A DNA stretch of 64,000 nucleotides, taken from contig NZ_JANZYP010000043.1 in NCBI RefSeq assembly GCF_025506355.1, positions 1 to 64,000 of the forward strand, written 5' to 3'. Positions 36,222 through 44,395 of the stretch are shown here, one piece after another (the stretch's first letter is position 1; the number at the start of each line of letters is the position of its first letter). This stretch comes from Sphaerisporangium corydalis. Its GTDB lineage: Bacteria > Actinomycetota > Actinomycetes > Streptosporangiales > Streptosporangiaceae. The notes beneath the pieces were generated by a model that was not told where the DNA came from, did not search any database, and saw only the letters and a program-made list of their open reading frames with translations. The position numbers were made by a program, and so were the translations under genes.

Positions 36222-38042
36222 TCAGGAAGGGACCCGCCCGGCCGCGCGCGGGCCGGCGCCGCGCCGCCCCCGGCGCACCAGGGACCGCAGGGCGGGCGCG
36301 GTCAGGAACCCCTCGGCGACCACCGAGGCGAGGCCCACCTTGGGCAGGTCACGGGTGTCGTCGAAGGCGAGGAAGCGCGGCACCCAGCGCGGGTGGTACT
36401 TGGCGTTGGCCCGGTACAGCGACTCAAGCTGCCACCACCGCGACAGGAACACCAGCGTCCGGCGCCACAGGCGCAGCACCGGGCCCGCGCCGAGCCGCGC
36501 GCCGCCCTCGAACACCGAGCGGAACATGGCGAAGTTGAGCGAGATCTGCTTCACGCCGAAGTCGCCCGCCTCGGCGGCCATCCCGGCGACCATGAACTCC
36601 ATCAGGCCGTTGTCGGAGTCGCGATCGCGCCGCATCAGGTCCAGCGAGAGGCCGTCCTCGCCCCAGGGCACGAACGACAGCAGCGCCGTCAGCCGCCCGG
36701 TGGCGTCCAGGGCCTCCACCAGCACGCAGGAACCGTCCGCCGGGTCGCCGAGCCGTCCGAGCGCCATAGAGAAGCCCCGTTCGGCCCGCGTGCCGCGCCA
36801 GGCGGCGGCGCGCTCGGTGACGTGCCGCATCTCCTCGGGCGACAGGTCGGCGTGCCGCCGGATCCGCAGGGTGAACCCGGCGCGCGTCACCCGGTTGACC
36901 GCCTGCCGCACCCCGCGCATCTCCCTGCCCGACAGGCCGAACGCGCCGGCGTCGATCACGGCCTCGTCGCCGAGCTCCAGCACGCGCAGCCCGGCCCGCG
37001 CGTAGGCGTGGGCCGCCGCCTCGCTCGGGCCGAGCGCCGCGGGCGCCCAGCCGTAGCGGCGGGCCTCCGCGAGCCAGGCCCGGATGGCAGGCCCCCACGC
37101 CTCGACGTCCCCGACGGGGTCTCCCCCGGCCAGGCACACCCCCGCCACCACCCGGTAGGAGACCGCCGCCTTGCCGCTGGGCGAGAAGACCACGGAGCGG
37201 TCGCGCCGGGTGGCGAAGTAGGCCAGCGAGTCGCGCGCGCCGTAGGCCTCCGCCAGCGCCCTGACGCGCGCCTCGCTCTCGGCGGGCAGCTCGGCCCCGG
37301 CCCGCTGGGAGCGGAACAGCACGGCGAAGGCGACGAGCACCGCGACGGCGCTGAGCAGCCCGATGGCGAAGTTCACCCACGACGGCGGGCGTCCGGAGCG
37401 GTAGAAGTCGAGGGTCGCCACCCCGCCGAGCGCGCGCTCCAGCGCCCAGGGCACGTGGTCGGGCGTCCGCAGCGTCCCGGGGAACAGCGTCACCAGCGCG
37501 CAGCCGGCCCCGAAGGACACCGCGAGCAGCCCGCCGAGGGTGAGCAGGGCCTTGCGGAACGACGCGCGCCGGGTCGGCGCGAGGAACTCGTCGTGCGCGG
37601 CGGACAGGACGCCGAGGACGACGGCCGTCACCACCAGGTCGACCTCGGAGGCGACCACCTCGCCGGTCAGGGCGAACTCCTCGACCAGGTCGGGCCAGAC
37701 CGAGGCGGACAGGACCACGGCGAGGTTCCCGAGCACCAGCAGCGCGAAGATGACCAGCAGCACCCAGTACGCGGCGCGCTTGCGGCGGGCCAGGGCGCCC
37801 GCGAGGATCCCGAGGAACACCGCGTAGCCGAGGTTCGGCTCGACGGGGAAGACCGTCAGCTCGACGAACCGGGTGACCGGCCCGAGCAGGTGCCGCACGG
37901 GCGGGAGCACGGCGATCACCGCCGAGTACAGGGCGGCCACCGCCATGCACACCGACGCCACGCGCGGCACCAGGGCACGGAACCGGCCCCCGTCCCGCGC
38001 TTCCCCGGCCGTCACGACGCGGCCGGGCTCGGTCATCGCCAC
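36222..38042 (-). CDS. MprF-like membrane protein with DUF2156 aminoacyl-lipid transferase domain
   Basis: A 606-residue protein: about seven N-terminal membrane segments, then a GNAT-like DUF2156 domain (about 260-590) as in phosphatidylglycerol lysyltransferase, with SYRVVAGVCLAGGDPVGD, LGDEAVIDAGAFGLSG and NGLMEFMVAGMAAEA. It lacks the lysyl-tRNA synthetase of mycobacterial LysX, so it would use charged tRNA. It may add an amino acid to phosphatidylglycerol and lower surface charge. GTG 38042 has GGGGGAGA upstream; ATG 38036 is also possible. It follows the Psp operon by 95 bp. Confidence 0.85.
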   Translation of the reverse strand: MAMTEPGRVVTAGEARDGGRFRALVPRVASVCMAVAALYSAVIAVLPPVRHLLGPVTRFVELTVFPVEPNLGYAVFLGILAGALARRKRAAYWVLLVIFALLVLGNLAVVLSASVWPDLVEEFALTGEVVASEVDLVVTAVVLGVLSAAHDEFLAPTRRASFRKALLTLGGLLAVSFGAGCALVTLFPGTLRTPDHVPWALERALGGVATLDFYRSGRPPSWVNFAIGLLSAVAVLVAFAVLFRSQRAGAELPAESEARVRALAEAYGARDSLAYFATRRDRSVVFSPSGKAAVSYRVVAGVCLAGGDPVGDVEAWGPAIRAWLAEARRYGWAPAALGPSEAAAHAYARAGLRVLELGDEAVIDAGAFGLSGREMRGVRQAVNRVTRAGFTLRIRRHADLSPEEMRHVTERAAAWRGTRAERGFSMALGRLGDPADGSCVLVEALDATGRLTALLSFVPWGEDGLSLDLMRRDRDSDNGLMEFMVAGMAAEAGDFGVKQISLNFAMFRSVFEGGARLGAGPVLRLWRRTLVFLSRWWQLESLYRANAKYHPRWVPRFLAFDDTRDLPKVGLASVVAEGFLTAPALRSLVRRGRRGAGPRAAGRVPS

Positions 38043-38137
38043 CTGGTCTCCCCCCGGAGATGATCTCGCGGGGGGTATACCCGGTCGTTCGCCTGACTAA
38101 GGGTGGGAAAAGACCTGAGTGATCGCCTTCGTGCAGG

Positions 38138-38698
38138 TCACAGGCCGGGGGCGCCCCAGACGGGGAACCACCGCGACAGGTCGGGCTCGATCGGCAGTTC
38201 GCCGCCGATGGCGCCGCGCACCTGCAGTTCCAGGGCGTTGTCGCGGTGCTGGCCGGGCAGGGGGACGAACGGGAAGAACGTGCCCTGCTTGTACAGGTAG
38301 ACCACCGCCAGGCGGCGGCCCGAGGGGTCGGCGAAGGTGACCAGCGAGCACAGCAGGGACGGGCCGAACCCGGCGGCCTCCAGCGAGGAGTTGACGCCGT
38401 GCAGGTCGGTGACCAGGTCGCTGACGTCGTCGGGCGGGCGGTGGACCACCAGCCAGGTGTAGCCGAAGGAGTCGGAGGACTGCTCGACCTCGGCGTCCCC
38501 GAGCAGGGCGGTGATGTCGCGCTCCAGGAGGGCGAACGCGCCGCCCTCGGCGGCGCGGAAGCAGACCGAGCCGAGGCCCGTCGGGACGAACCCGGTCGCG
38601 GCCTCCAGCGTCACCGCGGCCGACGGCAGCGCGAACAGGGTGTCGAGGTTGGGCTTGACGGGCTTGGTGCGGCCGAGGAGGGAGTCCAGCCACCCCAT
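38138..38698 (-). CDS. pspAB: PspA-associated protein PspAB
   Basis: A 186-residue soluble protein: MGWLDSLLGR start, KPNLDTLFALPSAAVTLE, DSFGYTWLVVHRPPDDVSDLVTDLH, and a C-terminal DLSRWFPVWGAP. This matches the PspAB family found only with PspA and HtpX in actinobacteria and archaea. Its role is unknown beyond membrane-stress context. It begins 5 nt after the htpX stop. Last gene of the pspA-pspAA-htpX-pspAB operon. Confidence 0.85.
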   Translation of the reverse strand: MGWLDSLLGRTKPVKPNLDTLFALPSAAVTLEAATGFVPTGLGSVCFRAAEGGAFALLERDITALLGDAEVEQSSDSFGYTWLVVHRPPDDVSDLVTDLHGVNSSLEAAGFGPSLLCSLVTFADPSGRRLAVVYLYKQGTFFPFVPLPGQHRDNALELQVRGAIGGELPIEPDLSRWFPVWGAPGL

Positions 38699-38703
38699 CG
38701 GGC

Positions 38704-39615
38704 TCAGGCCCCCCGGCCGAGCTGGGCCGAGATCACGTTGAGCTGCTCCAGCCGCCGCTCCAGCGGCGGGTGGGTGGCGAACAGGGCGGAGATGCTCGCC
38801 CCGGCACGCCCGCCCGACAGGGCGGGGGCGAAGAAGAAGGCGTTGAACGGCTGGGCCTCGCGCAGGTCGCGGGTGGGGATGCGGGACATCTCCCCCGTCA
38901 CCTTGACCAGGGCGCTCGCCAGGGCCGAGGGCCGCCCGGTGAGCAGGGCGCCGGCCCGGTCGGCCGACAGCTCGCGGTAGCGCGACAGCGCGCGGGTGAG
39001 CAGGAAGCTGATCGCGTACACCACGATCGAGACCAGCATGATGATGAGCCCGATCGGGGGGCCGTTGTTGTTGCCCCGGTCGCGGCCGAGCCCGGAGTAC
39101 AGGGCGAAGCGGGTCATCAGGCCGGCGACGATGCCGAGGAAGGAGGCGATGGTCATCACCGCGACGTCGCGGTGGGCGACGTGGGACATCTCGTGGGCGA
39201 TGACGCCCTCCAGCTCCAGCGGGTCGAGCCGCCGCAGCAGGCCGGTGGTCACGCAGACCACGGAGTTCTTCTGGTTGCGCCCGGTGGCGAAGGCGTTGGG
39301 GACGTCGCTGTCGGCGATGGCCACCCGGGGCTTCGGCGAGTCGGCCAGGGCGCTCAGCCGGTCCACCAGTCCGTGCAGCTCCGGCGCCTCCTGCGGGGAG
39401 ACCTCCCGACCGTGCATCGCGAACAACGCGATCTTGTCGGAGAAGAAGTACTGCACCAGCAGGAGGCCCCCGGCGAGGACGAGCACGACGACCGCCTGGA
39501 CCCCCACCGCGATCAGGATGCCCACGAACACGACGTACAGCAGGCCCAAGAGGAACATGGTCACGACCATGCGCACGGTCAGACCCCGGTCGGGGGCATA
39601 CCGGGTTTGTGTCAT
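38704..39615 (-). CDS. htpX: HtpX membrane metalloprotease (M48)
   Basis: A 303-residue protein with two N-terminal membrane segments, zinc motif HEMSH in GVIAHEMSHVAHRD, two further hydrophobic segments, and the third ligand Glu in YRELSADRAG. NAFATGRNQKNSVVCVTTGLL is the family signature. HtpX degrades damaged membrane proteins under stress. It follows pspAA by 9 nt and precedes pspAB by 5 nt, so is cotranscribed. A weak internal promoter (GGATAT) may lie just before its ATG. Confidence 0.95.
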   Translation of the reverse strand: MTQTRYAPDRGLTVRMVVTMFLLGLLYVVFVGILIAVGVQAVVVLVLAGGLLLVQYFFSDKIALFAMHGREVSPQEAPELHGLVDRLSALADSPKPRVAIADSDVPNAFATGRNQKNSVVCVTTGLLRRLDPLELEGVIAHEMSHVAHRDVAVMTIASFLGIVAGLMTRFALYSGLGRDRGNNNGPPIGLIIMLVSIVVYAISFLLTRALSRYRELSADRAGALLTGRPSALASALVKVTGEMSRIPTRDLREAQPFNAFFFAPALSGGRAGASISALFATHPPLERRLEQLNVISAQLGRGA

Positions 39616-39624
39616 ATATCCAAA

Positions 39625-39903
39625 CTAGCCTGGTATCAGGCCTGAATCGCCAAGCATGCCCCTCACTTCGTCGATCGAAGCGTCGGCCGGCGGCAAAATG
39701 AGCTCGGAGGGCTCCAGCGCGTCGTCGGGCAGCGGTTTGCCGATCTGGCGCACCTTGTCGAGCAGCGCGTGCAGCTTCGAGCGGAACTGGGCCTCGTCAT
39801 CGGTCTCGATGGCGGCCTCCAGCTCGGAGTCGAGGGAGTTGAGCACGTCGATGTCGCCCTCGGCGATCTCGACCTGGCCCTCTCCCATGATCCGGACGAT
39901 CAC
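39625..39903 (-). CDS. pspAA: PspA-associated protein PspAA
   Basis: A 92-residue acidic protein with MGEGQVEI, DVLNSLDSELEAAIETDDEAQFRSKL-type helices and ELILPPADASIDEVRGML at the C-terminus. This is the PspAA family encoded after pspA in actinobacteria; a role in tuning PspA is likely but unproven. The GTG start overlaps the pspA stop (GTGA). Confidence 0.9.
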   Translation of the reverse strand: MIVRIMGEGQVEIAEGDIDVLNSLDSELEAAIETDDEAQFRSKLHALLDKVRQIGKPLPDDALEPSELILPPADASIDEVRGMLGDSGLIPG

Positions 39904-40712
39904 AGGCCCTCCCCCGGACGGCGGTACTGCTGGGTCGGCTGGCCCGGCTGCTGAGGAGCGGGCTGCTGCTGACCGGGCTGGCCCGCCTCGATCGCGTCAC
40001 GCGGCGCCGGTCCCTGGCCCAGCTCGGCCTTCATGCGGGCGAGCTCCAGCTCGACGTCGCTGCCGCCGCCCATGCGGTCGAGCTCGGCCTGGATGTCGTC
40101 GGGACGCGAGCCGCTGAAGTCGTCGAGCGCGCCGCTGGCGAGCAGCTCGTCGATGGCGCCGGCACGTGCCTGCATCTGCGCGGTCTTGTCCTCGGCCCGC
40201 TGGATCGCCAGGCCCACGTCGCCCATCTCCTCGGAGATGCCGGAGAAGGCCTCGTTGATGCGGGTCTGCGCCTCGGCGGCGGTGTAGGTGGCCTTGATGG
40301 TCTCCTTCTTGTGGCGGAAGGAGTCGACCTTGGCCTGGAGACGCTGGCTGGCGAGGGTCAGCTTCTCCTCCTCGCCCTGGAGGTTGTTGTGCTGGGTGCG
40401 CAGGTCGGCGATCTGGGTCTGCAGCGAGGACCGCCGGCTGAGCGCCTCGCGGGCCAGGTCCTCACGCCCCACGCCGAGTGCCTTGCGGCCCTGGTCCTCA
40501 AGCCGGGACGACTGCTGCTCGATCTGGTTGATCTGCAGCTCCACCCGCTTGCGCGAGGTGGCGACGTCGGCCACGCCCCGGCGTACCTTCTGCAGAAGCT
40601 CGAGCTGCCGCTGATAGGAGTAGTCGAGGGTCTCGCGCGGATCTTCCATCTTGTCCAAGGCCTTGTTGGCCTTGGACTTGAAGATCAAGGAAAGTCTCTT
40701 CATCACGCTCAT
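39900..40712 (-). CDS. pspA: Phage shock protein A / IM30 family membrane-stress protein
   Basis: A 270-residue, almost entirely helical coiled-coil protein (about 1-210) beginning MSVMKRLSLIFKSKANKALDKMEDP, here shortened to the amphipathic MKRLSLIFKSK start and DPRETLDYSYQRQ helix. The C-terminal tail is Gln/Pro/Gly-rich and disordered. ESCRT-III-like proteins of this family polymerise on damaged membranes. A GGGGACGG box lies before the ATG. First gene of a four-gene operon with pspAA, htpX and pspAB, which suggests coordinated envelope-stress response. Confidence 0.95.
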   Translation of the reverse strand: MSVMKRLSLIFKSKANKALDKMEDPRETLDYSYQRQLELLQKVRRGVADVATSRKRVELQINQIEQQSSRLEDQGRKALGVGREDLAREALSRRSSLQTQIADLRTQHNNLQGEEEKLTLASQRLQAKVDSFRHKKETIKATYTAAEAQTRINEAFSGISEEMGDVGLAIQRAEDKTAQMQARAGAIDELLASGALDDFSGSRPDDIQAELDRMGGGSDVELELARMKAELGQGPAPRDAIEAGQPGQQQPAPQQPGQPTQQYRRPGEGL

Positions 40713-40933
40713 GCGCGTTGGCCGTCCCCTTCTTAGGTAGTGCTGTGCCTATGCTTCCGCTCGCTGCGACGCTCGCCGGCCGTATGCTCGCTGCGCTGGC
40801 ATCCATGCTCCCTCGCGCCGCCTCGCAACTCCATAGGCTGCTCACTCATCGTCAGCCCCCGATTATCGCGGCAAAGTCGCCTAGGTCCACCCTACGCATA
40901 ACGCACGAGGGCGTCATTAAGTTGCACCCCCGG

Positions 40934-40948
40934 TAGGCTGGCGTCGTG
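40934..40948 (+). promoter_or_regulatory. Leaderless -10 element of the DUF3043 gene
   Basis: TAGGCT at 40934-40939 lies 6 nt before the GTG at 40946, and no ribosome binding site is present. The same spacing is seen at 6921, 46743, 57564 and 59546 for other genes of this window. Confidence 0.5.
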
Positions 40949-41569
40949 TTCCGACGTCGTACTCAGGCCCCCGTGGATGACTCGCCCTCCTCCTCTTCAG
41001 TGACGCAGGCCAAAAACTCGGGAAAGGGCCGCCCAACCCCCACTCGCCGTGAGGCGCAAGGCCGCCGCCGCCAGCCGGTGACCGCCCCCACCAACCGCAA
41101 AGAGGCCTACAAGCAGGCCCGCGAGCGCCAGGCCGCGGAGCGGATACGCGCGCGCGAGGGCATGCTCAAGGGCGACGACCGCTACCTGCCCGCCCGGGAC
41201 AAGGGCCCGGCCCGCAAGGCCGCGCGCGACTGGGTCGACAGCCGGCGGACGATCAGCCAGTTCTTCCTGCCCGTCTCGCTGGTCCTGCTGGTCATCCTGT
41301 GGACGATCCCGATGTTCGGCGGCCAGACCGGCATGCTGCTCTACTCCTACGCGATCACGATCCTGTGGCCGCTGATGATCGTCGTCGTGGTCCTCAGCTC
41401 GTTCTGGGTCGCCCAGCGGGTGAAGAAGGAGGCGGCGGAGCGGTTCCCCGGCGAGAGCCTGAAGGGGGTCGGCTTCTACGGGGCCATGCGCGCGATGCAG
41501 ATCCGCCGCCTGCGCTTCCCGCCCCCGACGCTGCTCCCCGGCGGCAGGCCCGTCCCGCCGAAGAGGTGA
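40946..41569 (+). CDS. DUF3043 membrane protein
   Basis: A 207-residue protein. The N-terminal 60 residues are basic and disordered; KGRPTPTRREAQGRRR and NRKEAYKQARERQAAERIRAREGMLKGDDRYLP are the conserved blocks of DUF3043. Two membrane segments follow (FFLPVSLVLLVILWTIPMF and YAITILWPLMIVVVVLSSFW), then a basic C-terminus. Function unknown. The GTG start has no ribosome binding site and appears leaderless. Divergent from the Psp operon. Confidence 0.87.
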   Translation: MFRRRTQAPVDDSPSSSSVTQAKNSGKGRPTPTRREAQGRRRQPVTAPTNRKEAYKQARERQAAERIRAREGMLKGDDRYLPARDKGPARKAARDWVDSRRTISQFFLPVSLVLLVILWTIPMFGGQTGMLLYSYAITILWPLMIVVVVLSSFWVAQRVKKEAAERFPGESLKGVGFYGAMRAMQIRRLRFPPPTLLPGGRPVPPKR

Positions 41570-41644
41570 CCCGGCGCTGAAACGGCGGCGGGCGCGGCGA
41601 TCCCGGGAGCCGTCGCCCGCCCGGCGGCGGCTAATGTCGGGCGC

Positions 41645-42643
41645 ATGCGTTTTCGTCATCTCGGCCGCAGCGGTCTCAAGGTCAGCGAGATCAGCTACGG
41701 CAACTGGATCACCCATGGCTCCCAGGTCGAGGAGGACGCCGCCAAGGAATGCGTGAAGGCGGCCCTCGACGAGGGGATCACCACCTACGACACCGCCGAC
41801 GTGTACGCGGGCACCCGGGCCGAAGAGGTGCTCGGCCGCGCCCTGAAGGGCCTGCGCCGCGAGTCTCTGGAGATCTTCACCAAGGTCTACTGGCCGACCG
41901 GCGCGGGCCAGAACGACCGTGGCCTGTCCCGCAAGCACATCACCGAGGCGATCAACGGATCGCTGCGGCGCCTCGGGACCGACTACGTCGACCTCTACCA
42001 GGCCCACCGCTACGACAACGAGACGCCGCTGGAAGAGACGCTGCGGGCCTTCAACGACCTGGTCCGCCAGGGCAAGGTGCTGTACGTGGGCGTCAGCGAG
42101 TGGAACGCCTCGCAGATCGCCGACGCGCTCCGGATCGCCGGGGAGATGGGCTTCGACCGCCTGGTGTCCAACCAGCCGCAGTACTCGATGCTGTGGCGGG
42201 TCATCGAGTCCGAGGTCGTCCCGCTGTGCGAGAAGGAGGGGGTCGGCCAGATCGTGTGGTCGCCCATCGCCCAGGGCGTGCTCACCGGCAAGTACCTGCC
42301 CGGCCAGGCGCCGCCCGAGGGATCGCGGGCCACCGACCCCTCAGGGTCGGGCTTCATCTCCCCGCTGCTGAACGACGACGTGCTCACCCGGGTGCAGGAG
42401 CTCAAGCCCATCGCCGCCGACCTCGGGCTGACGATGGCGCAGCTCGCGGTGGCCTGGGTGCTGGCGAACCCGAACGTCTCCTCGGCCATCGTCGGGGCGA
42501 CGCGGCCCGAGCAGGTGCGCGACAACGTGAAGGCGTCCGGCGTGACGCTCGGCGACGACGTCCTGGCGCGCATCGACGAGGTGCTCGGCGCGGTCGTCGT
42601 CCGGGACCCCGCGAGGACGGTCAGCCCCGCCACCCGTCCGTAG
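41645..42643 (+). CDS. Aldo/keto reductase (Kv-beta-like)
   Basis: A 332-residue NADPH-dependent TIM-barrel oxidoreductase. The catalytic set is visible: Asp and Tyr in TYDTADVYAG, Lys in IFTKVYW and His in QAHRYDN. NADPH-site residues are in AIVGATRPEQVRDN. RFRHLGRSGLKVSEIS is the usual start. The closest group is the voltage-gated potassium channel beta-subunit-like reductases (YghZ type), which reduce aldehydes. Single gene, ending before a large hairpin. Confidence 0.92.
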   Translation: MRFRHLGRSGLKVSEISYGNWITHGSQVEEDAAKECVKAALDEGITTYDTADVYAGTRAEEVLGRALKGLRRESLEIFTKVYWPTGAGQNDRGLSRKHITEAINGSLRRLGTDYVDLYQAHRYDNETPLEETLRAFNDLVRQGKVLYVGVSEWNASQIADALRIAGEMGFDRLVSNQPQYSMLWRVIESEVVPLCEKEGVGQIVWSPIAQGVLTGKYLPGQAPPEGSRATDPSGSGFISPLLNDDVLTRVQELKPIAADLGLTMAQLAVAWVLANPNVSSAIVGATRPEQVRDNVKASGVTLGDDVLARIDEVLGAVVVRDPARTVSPATRP

Positions 42644-42671
42644 TCACCATAAAGACGCGGCCGTAATGTCC

Positions 42672-42746
42672 GCCGGCCCCTTGCGTTTCCCGGTCGCCCT
42701 GACGGATTCCGTCACCGGGCGGCGGGAAACGGCAAGGGGCGCCGGC
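42672..42746 (+). terminator. Large bidirectional hairpin
   Basis: A 75-nt near-perfect inverted repeat. GCCGGCCCCTTGC and TTTCCCG on the left pair with CGGGAAA and GCAAGGGGCGCCGGC on the right, and an inner GACGGATTCCGTC closes it. It lies between the convergent aldo/keto reductase gene and a small minus-strand gene. Confidence 0.8.
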
Positions 42747-42748
42747 CG

Positions 42749-42955
42749 TCACTCGGCACGCAGGGACATCCCGCCGTACTCCACCTTGTCGTCGTCCAGA
42801 AGCGCGACCTGCTCGACTCCGGAACTCAGCAGCGAGCGCCAGTTCTCTCCGAGCCATGACTCGGCGTCGGCCTGACTTGGGAAGATCTCGCGCGGAAGAG
42901 GGCTGTCCGTAACCTCACCACCGTTAGCATTTTCATAACGCCAGCGCCAAGTCAT
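42749..42955 (-). CDS. Small conserved actinobacterial protein
   Basis: A 68-residue acidic cytoplasmic protein beginning MTWRWRYENANG, with PSQADAESWLGENWRSLLSSGVEQVALLDDD in the middle, split here into PSQADAESWLGENWR and GVEQVALLDDDKVEYG. It is recalled as a widespread short hypothetical protein of actinobacteria with no known function. AAAGGAG lies about 10 nt before the ATG. The longer open frame lacks support. Divergent from cobU. Confidence 0.78.
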   Translation of the reverse strand: MTWRWRYENANGGEVTDSPLPREIFPSQADAESWLGENWRSLLSSGVEQVALLDDDKVEYGGMSLRAE

Positions 42956-43204
42956 GCCATACGCTCCTTTTCGCGGGGTTTGCCCAACGCCCTCAGCAGG
43001 CTGTGCAGACCCTATCTCCTGGAGTGTGCCGCAGATCTTGTCCTGAGCGTGTCCGGGCGGGGCCCGCACGGCTCCCGGACGCGACCGGACCGCCCGACCC
43101 TTCGACGATGGAGGCCGCCCCATGCCGCCCACGCTCCGTCTCCCGGCGCCGGCCGCCGGACCCGGACTCGCGACGGCGGCCGAGCCCCCGCTCCCGGTCA
43201 GGGC

Positions 43205-44311
43205 GTGGTGAAGGTCCTGCTCTCAGGCACGGCCGGCCCGTACGGGTGGCCCGAGCCCGCGTGCGGGTGCGCCTCCTGCGGCCGGCTGTCCCCCGGCCAC
43301 CGCCTGCCCACCGCCATCGTGCTCGACGACGTCGTCAGGCTCGCGCCGCCCGCCGGCCTGTCGCTCGCGCCCCCGGCCGCGATGCCCAAGGGGTACCGGA
43401 TGACCGTCACCCCCGACGGGTACGCGGTGAGCGGGCCGGACCGGGGGCGGGTCCTGCACGCCGTCCCGGGCGGGCAGGACTGCGGGTCGCCCTCGCCGAG
43501 CTGGGCCGAGGAGGCCTACGACCTGGTGCTCATCGACCTGCTGGAACGCCCCGAGCGGCTGGGCGACCTGCGGCGGCGCGGCCTGGTGACCCCGCGCACG
43601 CACGTGGTGGCGATCCACCTGGACCACCGCCTGCCCTCCGAGGCCGAGCTCGGCAGGCGCCTGGCGTTCTGGGGGGCCGAGGTCGTCGACGACGGCACGA
43701 TCCTGGACACGCGCCGGCCCGCCCCCGCGCGGGCGCTCGCGCCCAAGCGGGTGCTGGTCCTCGGCGGCGCCCGCTCGGGCAAGTCGGCCGAGGCGGAGAT
43801 GCGGCTGATCACCGAGGCCGACGTCACCTACGTCGCGACCGGGCCGACCGGGCGCGGGGACGCGGAATGGACGGCGCGGGTCAGGGCCCACCAGCGGCGG
43901 CGCCCGGGCTACTGGACGACCATCGAGACCACCGAGCTGGCGGCGCTGCTGCGGTCGGAGACCGGACCGCTCCTGGTCGACGGGGTCGGCACCTGGCTCG
44001 CGGCGGTGTTCGACGGGTGCGGCGCCTGGGGCGACCCCGCCCACGACCGGCCGCGCGGGCGCAAGCCGGGACGGTTCGGCACCGCCCTGGACGCGGTCGG
44101 GGCGCGCTGCGACGATCTGGTGGCGGCCTGGCGGCAGACCCGGGCCCAGGTGGTGGCGGTCAGCGACGAGGTCGGGCTCAGCGTGGTGCCGGCCACGGCC
44201 AGCGGGCGCGTGTTCCGCGACGCACTGGGCCGGCTCAACCAGCGCCTGGCGGCGGAGTCGGAGGAGGTCTCCCTCGTCGTCGCCGGCCGCGTCGTCCCGC
44301 TCCCCATCTGA
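43205..44311 (+). CDS. cobU: Adenosylcobinamide kinase/guanylyltransferase fused to a degenerate lactamase-like domain
   Basis: A 368-residue protein. The C-terminal half (about 180-368) is CobU: P-loop GGARSGKSAEAE, VTYVATGPTGRGDAEW, LLVDGVGTWLA and SDEVGLSVVPATASGRVFRDALG. It makes adenosylcobinamide-GDP in B12 assembly. The N-terminal part (about 1-170) resembles the metallo-beta-lactamase-like half of actinobacterial CobU fusions (KVLLSGTAG, CGCASCGR) but lacks a HxHxDH metal site. GTG at 43205 or 43208; ribosome binding site weak. cobS follows after 84 bp. Confidence 0.87.
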   Translation: MVKVLLSGTAGPYGWPEPACGCASCGRLSPGHRLPTAIVLDDVVRLAPPAGLSLAPPAAMPKGYRMTVTPDGYAVSGPDRGRVLHAVPGGQDCGSPSPSWAEEAYDLVLIDLLERPERLGDLRRRGLVTPRTHVVAIHLDHRLPSEAELGRRLAFWGAEVVDDGTILDTRRPAPARALAPKRVLVLGGARSGKSAEAEMRLITEADVTYVATGPTGRGDAEWTARVRAHQRRRPGYWTTIETTELAALLRSETGPLLVDGVGTWLAAVFDGCGAWGDPAHDRPRGRKPGRFGTALDAVGARCDDLVAAWRQTRAQVVAVSDEVGLSVVPATASGRVFRDALGRLNQRLAAESEEVSLVVAGRVVPLPI

Positions 44312-44395
44312 CCCCGCTCCCACCCGGACCGGCGCGGCCCGGCCCCGTAGCCCTGACCCCGCCACGCCCCCTGTCACCCGAGGAACCGGAACGCC

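Noticed and set aside
40718-40936. 72-residue plus-strand frame in the pspA upstream region
   Set aside because: Overlaps the pspA start and leader, no ribosome binding site, no domain.
42956-43204. Cobalamin riboswitch before cobU
   Set aside because: No B12-box-like sequence or supporting stems seen on the coding strand.
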